Positions 1 to 9,452 of a stretch of DNA of 64,000 nt are shown piece after piece. The notes beneath the pieces were generated by a model that was not told the origin of the DNA, searched no databases, and was given only the letters and a program-made list of their open reading frames with translations. Source of the DNA: Cronobacter turicensis z3032. Its GTDB lineage: Bacteria > Pseudomonadota > Gammaproteobacteria > Enterobacterales > Enterobacteriaceae. The number at the start of each line of letters is the position of its first letter. Position 1 is the stretch's first letter. The stretch is from positions 2,918,074 through 2,982,073 of the forward strand of contig FN543093.2 in assembly GCA_000027065.2 (NCBI GenBank). The letters are read 5' to 3'. A program made the translations under genes and the position numbers.

Positions 1-438
1 CACGCCGACCCGCTGCTGCTGCCCGCCGGAGAGCTGATGCGGGTAGCGATCGCGAAATGCTTCAGGCGCGAGCCCAAGTAGCGCGAGCAGTTCATCGACC
101 CGCGCCTGAATGCGTGCCTTCGGCCACTTCAGCAACTGCGGCACCGTGGCGACGTTTTGCGCCACCGTCCAGTGCGGGAACAGCCCGACCGACTGAATCG
201 CATACCCCATGCGCCTGCGCAGCGCCTCGGGCGAAAACTGACGGATTTCCTCGCCCGCGAAGCGGATCTCGCCTGCGTCGTGCTCCACCAGACGATTAAT
301 CATCTTCAGCGTGGTGGATTTACCGGAGCCGGAGGTGCCGATAAGCACCGAAAACGCGCCTTCGGCGAACGTCAGGCTTAAATCTTTTACCGCCGCGCCG
401 CCGTCATAAAATTTACTGACCTGCTGAAATTCAATCAT
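1..438 (-). CDS. yehX: ABC importer ATP-binding subunit YehX, partial (C-terminus beyond window start)
   Basis: This is the ATPase of an osmoprotectant/glycine-betaine-type (QAT family) importer. It would hydrolyse ATP on the inner face of the membrane to drive uptake through YehY and the partner permease YehW. The first 146 codons are present. They show Walker A GTSGSGKS at residues 34-41, a Q-loop near 82 and the ABC signature LSGGQQQR near 136; Walker B and the C-terminal part lie outside the window. The ATG at 438 overlaps the end of yehY by 8 bases, so the genes look translationally coupled. In E. coli the order is yehZ-yehY-yehX-yehW, so yehW is expected just outside the window. Confidence 0.93.
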   Translation of the reverse strand, partial: MIEFQQVSKFYDGGAAVKDLSLTFAEGAFSVLIGTSGSGKSTTLKMINRLVEHDAGEIRFAGEEIRQFSPEALRRRMGYAIQSVGLFPHWTVAQNVATVPQLLKWPKARIQARVDELLALLGLAPEAFRDRYPHQLSGGQQQRVGV

Positions 439-1588
439 CTCGTTTCGTCTCCAGCGCGCCGATGGCGAGCGTAAACAGCGCGTCCAGCACTACCGCCAGC
501 GCCACGACCGGGATCACCCCGAGCAGCACCAGATCGAGCGCGCTGCTGAGTAATCCCTGAAATACCAGCGCCCCGAAGCCGCCTGCGCCAATCAGGGCGG
601 CAACGACCGCCATGCCGACCGTCTGCACCGCCACCACCCGCAGGCTGCGCAGCCAGACGGGCAGCGCCAGCGGCACATCGACATGCCAGAAGCGCTGCCA
701 GGCGGACATGCCCATTCCGCGGGCGCTCTCCCGCACCGCGTCGGGCACCTGCCCAAGCCCCGCCACCACGCCGCGCACCAGCGGCAGCAGCGCATAGAGC
801 GTGAGCGCAATCAGCGCAGGCGCAAGCCCGGTGCCGGAGACGCCCAGCGCGCCGAGCGCCGGAAATGCCTGCGCCAGCCCGGCGAGCGGGGCCATCAGCA
901 GACCGAACAGCGCCACCGACGGCACCGTCTGAATAATATTGAGCGCGGCGAACAGACCGGGCTGCCAGCGCGGGCGCCGGTGACACAGGATCCCGAGCGG
1001 CAAGCCGATGACAAGCGCGGGCGCCAGCGTGCCGAAAATCAGCGTCAGGTGGCGCGCGGCGGCGTCATCAAACACCGTCTGGCGGTTGGCGTATTCTTTA
1101 AGAAGCGACAGCGCATCGAAATGACCGCTCAGCAGAAGCCAGAGCGGCGCCATCCAGATCTGCGCCTGTAGCAGCCAGCGCCAGAGCGGCTGGCGCGTCA
1201 GCCTGCCGATGGCGTCGCTTGCGGCGAGTAACGAGACCGCAAGCATCAGCCACAGGCCGCTGCCGGGCGAGGTCCGCGCCAGACGACTGCCGGTTTCAGC
1301 CAGTCGCGCCGCCTCATCGCCCGTCACAAACAGCAGCGTGATAAAGAGCGCCTGCGCGGCAATAAGAATCAGCAGCGCCCCTGGTTTTCCGGGCACGCAG
1401 GCGAGCAGACAGAGTAAAAGCGGCAGCGCCCACAAGGCAGGCGCGATGGCAGGAAAAAGCCCGGAGAGACCGAGCGGCGCGCCGGACACCAGCCGGTTCG
1501 GCGCGTAATTTAAAAAGGGCAACAGGGCGGCGGCGGCCAGCAAGACCGCCAGCAGCACCAGCACCCGGTTATGGCATCTGATTGACAA
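431..1588 (-). CDS. yehY: Osmoprotectant-type ABC importer permease YehY
   Basis: This is an inner-membrane permease of the YehWXYZ importer, a QAT-family system. E. coli YehZYXW is a low-affinity betaine-type transporter under stress-sigma control. The N-terminal third holds several extra hydrophobic segments. The C-terminal half is a classic binding-protein-dependent permease domain with the EAA-like loop around [16 protein letters not shown] place the start at a TTG (1586-1588) preceded by GGGA six bases upstream, which gives 385 residues, the length I recall for E. coli YehY; a second TTG at 1606 would add six residues. The gene lies 30 bases after yehZ and overlaps yehX. Confidence 0.9.
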   Translation of the reverse strand: MSIRCHNRVLVLLAVLLAAAALLPFLNYAPNRLVSGAPLGLSGLFPAIAPALWALPLLLCLLACVPGKPGALLILIAAQALFITLLFVTGDEAARLAETGSRLARTSPGSGLWLMLAVSLLAASDAIGRLTRQPLWRWLLQAQIWMAPLWLLLSGHFDALSLLKEYANRQTVFDDAAARHLTLIFGTLAPALVIGLPLGILCHRRPRWQPGLFAALNIIQTVPSVALFGLLMAPLAGLAQAFPALGALGVSGTGLAPALIALTLYALLPLVRGVVAGLGQVPDAVRESARGMGMSAWQRFWHVDVPLALPVWLRSLRVVAVQTVGMAVVAALIGAGGFGALVFQGLLSSALDLVLLGVIPVVALAVVLDALFTLAIGALETKRDD

Positions 1589-1618
1589 AACGTGTCCCGC
1601 AGGCAAACGCCGGAGGCG

Positions 1619-2527
1619 TTATTTCACCAGTCCTTTTTCTTTAAGCCACTGCGACGCCACTTTACCGGCATCGAGCCCTTCTACCGCGATTTGCGCATTC
1701 AGTTCCTGGAGCGTTTTCTCATCCAGCGCTTTAAAGACCGGCTCAAACCACTGCGCCATCTCCGGGTACGCCTTCAGTACCGCCTCACGCACGACGGGCG
1801 CTGGCGCGTAAACCGGCTGAACGCCTTTAGGATCGGTGAGCGTTTGCAGACCGAGCGCCGCTACCGGGCCGTCGGTGCCATACGCCATCGCGGCGTTAAC
1901 GCCGGAGGTTTGCTGGGCCGCCGCTTTGATGGTCACCGCGGTATCGCCGCCCGCGAGCGACAGCATCTGATCCTGATTCAGTTTAAACTGGTAGGCTTTT
2001 TCAAAGGCTGGCAGCGCGTCCGGGCGCTCGATAAATTCCGCCGAGGCGGCAAGTTTGAACGTGCCGCCGTCTTTAAGGTAACGGCTGAGATCGGCAAGCG
2101 AGGTCAGTTTGTTTTTCTGCGCCAGATCCTGACGTACCGCGATGGTCCAGGTGTTGTTCGCCGCCGCGGGCGTCAGCCAGATAAGCTTATTCTGCTCGGC
2201 GTCGAGCTTTTTGACTTTGTCATAGCCCTGCTGTGCGTTTTTCCAGGCCGGATCGTTCTCCTGCTTAAAGAAAAACGCGCCGTTGCCGGTGTATTCCGGG
2301 TAGATATCCAGCTCGCCAGACGTTATCGCCCCGCGCACCACGGGTGTGGTGCCCAGCTGGATTTTGTTGACCGTTTTCACGCCGTGGCTGTCCAGCACCT
2401 GCAGAATAATGTTGCCAAGCAGCGCGCCTTCGGTGTCGATTTTCGAGCCCACTTTCACCGGCTCGGCCGCCTGCGCGCCTGCCGCCAGCAGTAACAGACC
2501 TGCCGCGCTCCAGAGTTTTAGCCTCAT
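1619..2527 (-). CDS. yehZ: Periplasmic osmoprotectant-binding protein YehZ (OsmF)
   Basis: This is the substrate-binding protein of the YehZYX(W) importer, 302 residues. A signal peptide covers about residues 1-20 (charged start MRLK, hydrophobic core, AQA-A cleavage). There is no lipobox cysteine, so the protein should be soluble in the periplasm. The body is an OpuAC-type binding fold, with the E. coli-like passages EGALLGNIILQVL and GELDIYPEYTGNGA. It is the first gene of the operon. In E. coli this promoter is induced by RpoS and osmotic stress; I did not find a promoter here that I would defend. The exact ligand cannot be read from the sequence. Confidence 0.93.
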   Translation of the reverse strand: MRLKLWSAAGLLLLAAGAQAAEPVKVGSKIDTEGALLGNIILQVLDSHGVKTVNKIQLGTTPVVRGAITSGELDIYPEYTGNGAFFFKQENDPAWKNAQQGYDKVKKLDAEQNKLIWLTPAAANNTWTIAVRQDLAQKNKLTSLADLSRYLKDGGTFKLAASAEFIERPDALPAFEKAYQFKLNQDQMLSLAGGDTAVTIKAAAQQTSGVNAAMAYGTDGPVAALGLQTLTDPKGVQPVYAPAPVVREAVLKAYPEMAQWFEPVFKALDEKTLQELNAQIAVEGLDAGKVASQWLKEKGLVK

Positions 2528-2640
2528 GATTTTCCTCTTTTATCCGCTTCGCTAAGGGCTTAAGAGAAAAGCGTAGTTGATAAATCTCAGGGGGAAAGGG
2601 AAAAGACGGGAAATGGCATTTTTTAACGGCCGAATGCCAT

Positions 2641-2666
2641 AAAAAAGGGCCGGTTTCCCGGCCCTC
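2641..2666 (-). terminator. Rho-independent terminator of bglX
   Basis: GGGCCGG (2647-2653), loop TTTC and CCGGCCC (2658-2664) form a seven-pair GC stem. The plus strand has six A residues just left of it, which read as a U run after the hairpin for leftward transcription. The hairpin begins 20 bases after the bglX stop. Confidence 0.85.
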
Positions 2667-2683
2667 TGACAATCGACAGCAGC

Positions 2684-4981
2684 TTACAGCAGTTCAAATT
2701 CGCCCTGCTTCACGCGGGCGGAATCCAGCCCGATGAAGACATTGAATTTGCCTGGCTCAGCGTCATATTTCATGCGCTGGTTCCAGAATTTCAGCGCGTC
2801 AATATCGATAGGGAAGCTGACGGTCTGGGTTTCGCCCGGCTTGAGGGTCACTTTTTCAAAGCCACGCAGCTGTTTCACCGGACGGCTCATGGAAGCCGTA
2901 ACGTCCTGGAGATACATCTGCACCGCAGTCGCGCCTTCGCGCTTGCCGGTGTTGGTCACCGTCACGCTGGCGGTTACTTTGCCGTCGCGCTTCATGGTCG
3001 GCGCGGAAAGCTTCACATCGGAGACGCTGAACGTGGTGTAGCTCAGGCCGTAACCGAACGGATAGAGCGGGCCGTTGGCTTCATCAAAGTAGCGCGAGGT
3101 ATATTTGTTCGGTTTTTCCGGGTTGTACGGACGGCCCGTGTTGAGATGGCTGTAGTACACCGGGATCTGCCCGACCGAGCGCGGGAAAGAGATAGGCAGC
3201 TTGCCTGACGGATTGTAATCGCCAAACAGCACATCGGCGATGGCGTTACCACCTTCGGTTCCGGCAAACCAGGTTTCCAGAATCGCATCGGCCTGCTGGT
3301 CTTCTTTCACCAGCGCCAGCGGACGGCCGTTCATCAGCACCAGCACCAGCGGTTTGCCAGTCGCTTTCAGCGCGCTGATAAGGTCACGCTGGCTCTGCGG
3401 AAGGGTGAGATCGGTGCGGCTGGATGCCTCATGCGCCATGCCCTGCGCTTCGCCCACGACCGCCACGACCACGTCAGACTGCTTCGCGACGTTTACCGCC
3501 TCGTCGATCATCTCTTTTGGCGTGCGTTTATCCACCACCACCGCTGGCTCGTAGAGATTCAGGAAGTCGACGATGCCTTTATCGTCGGTCACGTTAGCGC
3601 CTTTGGCGAACAGAATTTTCGCCTTATCGCCCGCCACGTTTTTCATACCCTGAAGCAGCGTCACGGACTGGTCAGCCACGCCTGCGGCAGACCAGCTGCC
3701 CATCATGTCGCGTTTGCTGTCGGCCAGCGGCCCGACCACCGCGATGGTGCCGGATTTTTTCAGCGGCAGCGTTTCAAGACGGTTTTTCAGCAGCACCAGG
3801 CTTTCGCGCGCCACGTTGCGCGCGTCGTCGCGGTGCAGACGGCTTTCGGCGTTGGTGTCTTTCGGGTCAGAGTCTTTCGGCCCCAGATGGCTGTACGGAT
3901 CGTTAAACAGCCCCATGTCATATTTGACGTTCAGCACGTGACGGGTAGCGTCGTCGAGCTCTTCCATAGAGACTTTGCCGCTCTTGATAAGATTCGGCAG
4001 GTATTTGCTGTAGTACTCATCCGCCATACTCATATCGACGCCGGATTTAATCGCCACGCGCACCGCGTCTTCCGGATCGGACGCCGTACCGTGTTTAATC
4101 AGCTCTTTGATAGCGCCGTGGTCGGAGATCGTGATGCCTTTAAAGCCCCAGTCGCCGCGCAGCAGATCTTTCAGCAGCCAGCCGTCGGAGGCCGCCGGCG
4201 TGCCGTTCAGTGAGTTCAGCGCGATCATCACGCCGCCGCTGCCCGCGTCGAGCGCTTCTTTATAGGGCGGCATGTAGTCGTTGAACAGACGCTGGGAACT
4301 CATATCGACGGTGTTGTACTCTTTCCCGCCCTCCACCGCGCCGTAAGCGGCGAAGTGTTTCACGCTGGTCATGACGGAATAGCGGTCCGCCGGGCTTTTG
4401 CCCTGCATCGACTCAACCATCGTTTTACCCATCATGCTGGTGAGATAGGTATCTTCGCCGAACCCTTCAGAGCCGCGGCCCCAGCGCGGGTCGCGCGTGA
4501 CGTCGACCATCGGCGCCCAGGTCATGTTGAGGCCGTCGTCGGCGGCTTCATACGCCGATATGCGGCCCACGGTTTTTACCGCGTCGAGGTTAAACGAGGA
4601 GGCAAGCCCGAGGCTGTTCGGGAAAATGGTGCGCTGACCGTGCAGCACGTCGTAGGCGAAAAACAGCGGAATTTTCAGGCGGCTAAGCTGCATTACCTGA
4701 TCCTGCATCGCGCGGATATCCTGGCGGGTCACGGTGTTGAAAATCGCGCCGACCTGGCCTTCTTTGATCATGTCCCGAATCGCTTCTTTCGGGTTATCCG
4801 GCCCGACGCTTATCAGACGCAGCTGGCCGATTTTCTCATCGACCGTCATTTTTTTGAGTAAATCGGTGACGAACGCATCCCGCGCTTCGGGCGTCAGCGG
4901 ATGGTCGCCAAACGGTTCAGACGCCAGGGCCGGTTGCAGCGCAAGGCTCACGGCCATACCCACAGAACAAAGCCATTTCAT
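2684..4981 (-). CDS. bglX: Periplasmic beta-glucosidase, glycoside hydrolase family 3
   Basis: This enzyme hydrolyses beta-linked glucosides from their non-reducing ends in the periplasm. The 765-residue length equals that of E. coli BglX. A signal peptide covers about residues 1-20. The GH3 N-terminal barrel carries the catalytic nucleophile Asp287 in the ISDHG motif and the substrate-binding KHF motif near 208-210. A GH3 C-terminal sandwich follows, and a fibronectin-III-like domain starts around residue 650. It is a single-gene unit with its own terminator, divergent from dld across 195 bases in which I see no clear operator. Confidence 0.96.
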   Translation of the reverse strand: MKWLCSVGMAVSLALQPALASEPFGDHPLTPEARDAFVTDLLKKMTVDEKIGQLRLISVGPDNPKEAIRDMIKEGQVGAIFNTVTRQDIRAMQDQVMQLSRLKIPLFFAYDVLHGQRTIFPNSLGLASSFNLDAVKTVGRISAYEAADDGLNMTWAPMVDVTRDPRWGRGSEGFGEDTYLTSMMGKTMVESMQGKSPADRYSVMTSVKHFAAYGAVEGGKEYNTVDMSSQRLFNDYMPPYKEALDAGSGGVMIALNSLNGTPAASDGWLLKDLLRGDWGFKGITISDHGAIKELIKHGTASDPEDAVRVAIKSGVDMSMADEYYSKYLPNLIKSGKVSMEELDDATRHVLNVKYDMGLFNDPYSHLGPKDSDPKDTNAESRLHRDDARNVARESLVLLKNRLETLPLKKSGTIAVVGPLADSKRDMMGSWSAAGVADQSVTLLQGMKNVAGDKAKILFAKGANVTDDKGIVDFLNLYEPAVVVDKRTPKEMIDEAVNVAKQSDVVVAVVGEAQGMAHEASSRTDLTLPQSQRDLISALKATGKPLVLVLMNGRPLALVKEDQQADAILETWFAGTEGGNAIADVLFGDYNPSGKLPISFPRSVGQIPVYYSHLNTGRPYNPEKPNKYTSRYFDEANGPLYPFGYGLSYTTFSVSDVKLSAPTMKRDGKVTASVTVTNTGKREGATAVQMYLQDVTASMSRPVKQLRGFEKVTLKPGETQTVSFPIDIDALKFWNQRMKYDAEPGKFNVFIGLDSARVKQGEFELL

Positions 4982-5176
4982 AGGATTAACTCTCTTTTAG
5001 ACGCAGCCGCAACGTTGCCGCCACAACAAATATAAGGTGTGCAGTGTGCCATAAGCCTTAGCAGGGAAGAAGCCAAACGCAAGTTTATACGCTGATTTTT
5101 CAACCTTTTCGGACTCGTTGAGAAATTCGCGGCTATGCTTAGAGACGTGCGTTTTCTCTGCCACAAGGAGTGGAAC

Positions 5177-6928
5177 ATGACCCTGACACCAACCTCCGGT
5201 AACCATGAGGTTATCGCGGAGCTGACCCGCATTACCGGCGCCAGCCATCTTCTCACCGACCCGGCCAAAACCGCCCGTTACCGCAAAGGCTTTCGCTCAG
5301 GTCAGGGCGAGGCGCTGGCCGTCGTTTTTCCCGGTACGCTGCTGGAATTATGGCGCGTTCTGGAAGTTTGCGTCGCCAGCGACAAAATAATTCTGATGCA
5401 GGCGGCCAACACCGGCCTGACGGAAGGCTCGACGCCGAACGGCAACGACTACGATCGCGACATTATTATTATCAGTACGCTGCGCCTCGATAAGCTGCAC
5501 CTGCTGGATAACGGCGAGCAGATCCTCGCTTACCCCGGCACCACGCTCTGGCAGCTGGAGCGCGCGCTGAAGCCGCTCGGACGTGAGCCGCACTCGGTGA
5601 TTGGCTCCTCGTGCATCGGCGCCTCGGTGATGGGCGGCATCTGTAATAATTCCGGCGGCGCGCTGGTGCATCGCGGCCCCGCCTATACCGAAATGGCGCT
5701 GTTCGCGCAGATAGACGACACCGGGCGGCTGCGTCTGGTGAATCATCTGGGCATCGATCTCGGCCAGACGCCGGAGCAGATCCTGGGCCGCCTTGACGAT
5801 GACCGCATTGATCCGACCGCCGTGCGCCATGACGAGCGCCAGGCTTCCGATCGTCATTATATTGAGCGCGTGCGCGATATCGAAGCCGACAGCCCGGCGC
5901 GCTACAACGCCAACCCGGAGCGGCTCTTTGAAGCCTCCGGCTGCGCCGGTAAGCTTGCCGTGTTCGCGGTGCGTCTCGATACGTTCGAAGCCGAAAAACG
6001 CCAGGAGGTGTTTTATATCGGCACCAATCAGCCTGACGTGCTGACCCATATTCGCCGTCATATTCTCGCGAATTTCCAGAGTCTGCCGGTCGCGGGCGAA
6101 TATATGCATCGCGATATCTACGACATCGCCGAGCGCTACGGGAAAGACACGTTCCTGATGATCAACAAACTCGGCACCGACAAAATGCCGTTCTTCTTCA
6201 CGACTAAAGGCCGCACCGACGCCTGGCTTGAGAAAGTGCCGTTCATCAAACCGCACTTTACCGACCGCGTGATGCAAAAACTGGGCGGGTTATTCCCCGG
6301 TCATTTGCCGCCGCGCATGAAAAGCTGGCGCGATAAATATGAGCATCATCTGCTGCTTAAAATGGCGGGCGACGGCATTGAAGAAGCGCGCAGCTGGCTG
6401 ACGAGCTTCTTTAAAGAGGCCGAAGGCGATTTCTTCGCCTGCACGGCAGAAGAAGGCAGCAAAGCGTTTCTCCACCGCTTTGCGGCGGCGGGCGCGGCGG
6501 TGCGTTATCACGCGGTGCACGCCGACGAGGTGGAAGATATTCTGGCGCTGGATATCGCGCTGCGACGCAACGATACCGAGTGGTTCGAACACCTGCCGCC
6601 GGAGATCGACAGCAAACTCGTGCACAAGCTCTATTACGGCCACTTCTTCTGCCATGTTTTCCATCAGGATTACATCGTCAAAAAAGGCGTGGATGCGCAT
6701 GCGCTGAAAGAAGAGATGCTGGCGCTGCTGCGCGCGCGCGGCGCGCAATACCCGGCGGAACATAACGTCGGCCATCTCTACGAAGCGCCGGAAAGCTTAA
6801 AACAGTTTTATAAGGCTAATGACCCGACCAACAGCATGAACCCCGGCATCGGCAAAACCTCGAAGCAGAAATACTGGGGTGAGCCGGACGGGATCGCACA
6901 AACGCCAGACGAGCATACCGCCCGCTGA
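5177..6928 (+). CDS. dld: Quinone-dependent D-lactate dehydrogenase
   Basis: This FAD flavoprotein oxidises D-lactate to pyruvate and passes electrons to the quinone pool at the inner face of the cytoplasmic membrane. Domains in order: a PCMH-type FAD-binding domain (roughly residues 30-250, including the conserved GLTEGSTPNG and SSCIGASVMGG stretches), a substrate/cap region, and the membrane-binding Lact_deh_memb domain. The reading frame is open further upstream to 5135, but the ATG at 5177 has AAGGAG six bases before it and gives 583 residues, close to E. coli Dld (571). The C-terminal tail after GIGKTSK is slightly longer than in E. coli. Confidence 0.95.
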   Translation: MTLTPTSGNHEVIAELTRITGASHLLTDPAKTARYRKGFRSGQGEALAVVFPGTLLELWRVLEVCVASDKIILMQAANTGLTEGSTPNGNDYDRDIIIISTLRLDKLHLLDNGEQILAYPGTTLWQLERALKPLGREPHSVIGSSCIGASVMGGICNNSGGALVHRGPAYTEMALFAQIDDTGRLRLVNHLGIDLGQTPEQILGRLDDDRIDPTAVRHDERQASDRHYIERVRDIEADSPARYNANPERLFEASGCAGKLAVFAVRLDTFEAEKRQEVFYIGTNQPDVLTHIRRHILANFQSLPVAGEYMHRDIYDIAERYGKDTFLMINKLGTDKMPFFFTTKGRTDAWLEKVPFIKPHFTDRVMQKLGGLFPGHLPPRMKSWRDKYEHHLLLKMAGDGIEEARSWLTSFFKEAEGDFFACTAEEGSKAFLHRFAAAGAAVRYHAVHADEVEDILALDIALRRNDTEWFEHLPPEIDSKLVHKLYYGHFFCHVFHQDYIVKKGVDAHALKEEMLALLRARGAQYPAEHNVGHLYEAPESLKQFYKANDPTNSMNPGIGKTSKQKYWGEPDGIAQTPDEHTAR

Positions 6929-6974
6929 TTCTGGCAGGCTGTATTCTTTTTAAGCACAGGCATACTATATCGTC

Positions 6975-7002
6975 CATACCGCCGGAGCCCTCCGGCGGTA
7001 TG
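6975..7002. repeat. Perfect 28-base inverted repeat between dld and the acetyltransferase gene
   Basis: CATACCGCCGGAG (6975-6987), spacer CC, then CTCCGGCGGTATG (6990-7002): 13-base arms with no mismatch. The sequence after it, TCTTTGAGG, has only a short T stretch. It could be a weak terminator for dld, a hairpin in the leader of the next gene (its ATG is 18 bases away), or an operator. The sequence alone does not decide. Confidence 0.75.
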
Positions 7003-7019
7003 TCTTTGAGGATACAGGT

Positions 7020-7574
7020 ATGGCTGTTGTGGAAAATCTCACGGCGTCAAAAGCCGCGATTCGTGACGTTACGCCGGAAGATATCGAGGCTATCTGCGCC
7101 ATTTACGGCTGGCATGTCGAACACGGTCGCGCTTCCTTTGAAGAAACGCCCCCTACCCTTGATGAGATGAGCGCGCGCGTCAACGCCGTCACGCAGCAGG
7201 ATTTGCCCTGGCTTGTGGCGGAGATCGACGACATCGTGGTCGGCTACAGTTATGCCTCGCCCTGGCGCCCGCGCCCTGCGTATCGCTATACCCTCGAAGA
7301 ATCGATTTATATCGACGCCAGCATGGTCGGGCGCGGCATCGGCAGCCGTCTGTTGCAGGCGCTGATCGAGCGCTGCGAGCAAGGCCCGTGGCGTCAGCTG
7401 ATGGCGGTGATTGGCGATGGCGAAAATAATCGCGGCTCGACGCGTCTGCACCGGCTGCTGGGGTTTGAAGTGGTGGGGAGTTTGCGCAGCGTCGGGTTTA
7501 AATTCGGCGGCTGGCGCGACACGCTGATTATGCAGCGTCCGCTCAATCAGGGAGACTGGACGCTGCCGGAATAG
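7020..7574 (+). CDS. GNAT-family N-acetyltransferase, phosphinothricin/MnaT-like
   Basis: A 184-residue single-domain GNAT protein, which would transfer acetyl from acetyl-CoA to a small amine. Visible family marks are the N-terminal IRDVTPEDIEAICAIYGWHV strand-helix, the SFEETPPT loop, the YASPWRPRPAYRYT stretch typical of the Pat/Bar (phosphinothricin) and YncA/MnaT (methionine sulfone/sulfoximine) branch, and the acetyl-CoA loop VGRGIGSRLL near residues 102-111. AGGAT lies about nine bases before the ATG. It ends one base before the convergent pbpG stop. I do not recall this gene between dld and pbpG in E. coli, so it is an insertion at this site. The true substrate is unknown. Confidence 0.85.
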   Translation: MAVVENLTASKAAIRDVTPEDIEAICAIYGWHVEHGRASFEETPPTLDEMSARVNAVTQQDLPWLVAEIDDIVVGYSYASPWRPRPAYRYTLEESIYIDASMVGRGIGSRLLQALIERCEQGPWRQLMAVIGDGENNRGSTRLHRLLGFEVVGSLRSVGFKFGGWRDTLIMQRPLNQGDWTLPE

Positions 7575-7575
7575 C

Positions 7576-8508
7576 TTATTCGACGCTGTTATTGGCCATT
7601 TGCGCCGCTTTCTGGCGCTTATAGCTCAGCGCCGCTTCAGGCACCGGTTGCGCCTTGCCGGTTTCAAGCCAGGTACGCAGACGGCTGGCGTCAGCAAAGT
7701 GAGTGTATTTGCCAAAGGCGTCCATCACCACCAGCGTGACCGGGCGGTTTTTAATCAGCGTACGCATCATCAGGCAATGCCCCGCCGCGTTGGTAAACCC
7801 GGTTTTGGTCAGCTGGATATTCCAGTTATCGCGGTAGACCAGATGGTTGGTGTTACGAAACGGCAGCGTATACGCCGGGTTCGCGAACGTCGCCATCTCT
7901 TCGCGCGTGGTGCTGAGCTGGCCAATCAGCGGATACTGTTTGGTCGCGATTAACAGCTTCGTGAGATCGCGCGCGGTAGAGACGTTGTGGATGGACAGCC
8001 CCGTCGGCTCCACAAAGCGCGTGTTGCGCATGCCGAGCGCTTTCGCTTTGGCGTTCATGGCGCGAATAAACGCGTCGTAGCCGCCCGGGTAGTGATGCGC
8101 GAGGCTTGCCGCCGCGCGGTTTTCCGACGACATCAGCGCCAGCAGCAGCATATTTTTACGGCTGATCTGGCTGTTTAAGCGCACCCGCGAATAGATCCCT
8201 TTCATTTCCGGCGTATGGCTGATATCCACCGTCAGCATCTCATCCAGCGGCAGACTGGCGTCGAGCACGACCATCGCGGTCATCACTTTGGTAATCGACG
8301 CGATCGGGCGCACCAGATCCGGGTGGCTTGAGAACAGCACTTCATTGGTGCGCAGATCGACTATCATGGCGCTGCCGGAAGCAATTTGCGGCTCGGCGGC
8401 GGCAACAGGCGACGCGGCGGCTTTCGCGGCGGCCAGCGCCGGGGTGGAAAGCGGCGCGGCCAGCAGCAGCGCGAGACTTAACAGAGAAAGACGAATTTTT
8501 GTCGACAT
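7576..8508 (-). CDS. pbpG: D-alanyl-D-alanine endopeptidase (penicillin-binding protein 7)
   Basis: A low-molecular-mass PBP that cuts DD-crosslinks in peptidoglycan in the periplasm (peptidase family S11). It has 310 residues. A signal peptide ends near residue 27 (ALAAA). The penicillin-binding motifs are all present: SITK with nucleophile Ser71 and Lys74, SEN at 128-130 and KTG at 235-237. An alanine-rich linker follows the signal peptide. It is transcribed towards the acetyltransferase gene with a one-base gap. Confidence 0.95.
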   Translation of the reverse strand: MSTKIRLSLLSLALLLAAPLSTPALAAAKAAASPVAAAEPQIASGSAMIVDLRTNEVLFSSHPDLVRPIASITKVMTAMVVLDASLPLDEMLTVDISHTPEMKGIYSRVRLNSQISRKNMLLLALMSSENRAAASLAHHYPGGYDAFIRAMNAKAKALGMRNTRFVEPTGLSIHNVSTARDLTKLLIATKQYPLIGQLSTTREEMATFANPAYTLPFRNTNHLVYRDNWNIQLTKTGFTNAAGHCLMMRTLIKNRPVTLVVMDAFGKYTHFADASRLRTWLETGKAQPVPEAALSYKRQKAAQMANNSVE

Positions 8509-8643
8509 GGCGAAAGTTCGGAAAATAATTCACGCGCGTAATTAAACGCACCGCCACCAATGGAAAAAGCTATTGATGGCTGGCGCGGGCATCATACTCC
8601 GGCCTTCGCGTTTCCCGCTACAGAAGATTCAGCGCAGGGCGCG

Positions 8644-8672
8644 GTGCCGCCGGTTTTTTAGACCGGCGGCAC
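8644..8672 (-). terminator. Strong hairpin downstream of yohC, without a U run
   Basis: GTGCCGCCGG (8644-8653) and CCGGCGGCAC (8663-8672) pair perfectly around a nine-base loop, directly after the yohC stop. On the minus strand no T run follows, so it is an imperfect intrinsic terminator. It may instead protect the 3' end of the mRNA. Confidence 0.5.
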
Positions 8673-8675
8673 GCG

Positions 8676-9263
8676 TCAGAACAGACGATAACCGTAGCCC
8701 CACAGCAGGACCGTCAGGGCCAGCAACACTTCCAGCAGCAGCACGCCGATAGCCAGCGTTGAACCGGAAAAGCGCAGCCCCTCTTCCTGGTTAATATTGA
8801 GAAACGCCGGAATGCCGATATACAGCAGATAGCCGGTATAAAGCAGCGCCAGCGTGCCCGCCAGCGCGCAGAGCCACACCAGCGGATAGAGCGCCACGAT
8901 GCCGCTTAAAAAGAGCGGCGTCGCCACATAGCCCGCAAAGACCATACAGCCTGCGAGCGACGGGCGGCGCGGATAGTCGCGCGCCATCCACCAGATGACC
9001 CGCCCCATGACCGCCACACCGGCCAGCATCAGCGCATAGAACAGCACAGCCAGATAAAAACCGGTAAAGAGCGACAGCTTCACCACATTGCCGTCGCCGA
9101 AATCCCAGCCAATCTGGGTGGTGCCGATAAACGCGCACAGCACGGGAATGGCCGCCATGATGAGTACGTGGTGGGTATAGTGATGCGACACGGTTTCGTT
9201 TTCGCGACGAATCATCTGCATTTCGCGGAAAGGATGGGACAGAAGCCCCCAGACATGGTTCAT
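8676..9263 (-). CDS. yohC: Inner membrane protein YohC (Yip1 family)
   Basis: A 195-residue integral membrane protein with five predicted hydrophobic segments (HHVLIMAAIPVLCAFIG, LFTGFYLAVLFYALMLAGV, the ATPLFLSGIVALYPLVWL region and others). It is homologous to E. coli YohC along its full length; the function is not established. The frame is open to a GTG at 9278, but I chose the ATG at 9263 because AGGGGGCG sits just before it and the protein then starts MNHVWGLLSHPFREM, as in E. coli. It is monocistronic and divergent from yohD. Confidence 0.88.
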   Translation of the reverse strand: MNHVWGLLSHPFREMQMIRRENETVSHHYTHHVLIMAAIPVLCAFIGTTQIGWDFGDGNVVKLSLFTGFYLAVLFYALMLAGVAVMGRVIWWMARDYPRRPSLAGCMVFAGYVATPLFLSGIVALYPLVWLCALAGTLALLYTGYLLYIGIPAFLNINQEEGLRFSGSTLAIGVLLLEVLLALTVLLWGYGYRLF

Positions 9264-9452
9264 AACGCCCCCTGACACAGGCCGCCCGGAACGGGTGCTT
9301 TAAGTATAATCCAGCCTGCGTGATTAAAAAGTAAACAGCACAAAAACACGTGGGCCGTTGTACGAGCAGGGTATGGCGGGCGCGTTATACTTTCGGTTTC
9401 GCGCGTGGCGCGAAGAGAAGAGAGGTATGACAAACGGGAGTAAGTGGAATTT

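Noticed and set aside
1592..2494. A 300-codon open frame on the plus strand opposite yehZ
   Set aside because: Shadow of a conserved binding-protein gene; no ribosome binding site or family resemblance.
3431..4213. A 260-codon frame antisense to bglX
   Set aside because: Shadow of the GH3 coding region, with Arg/His/Val-rich composition.
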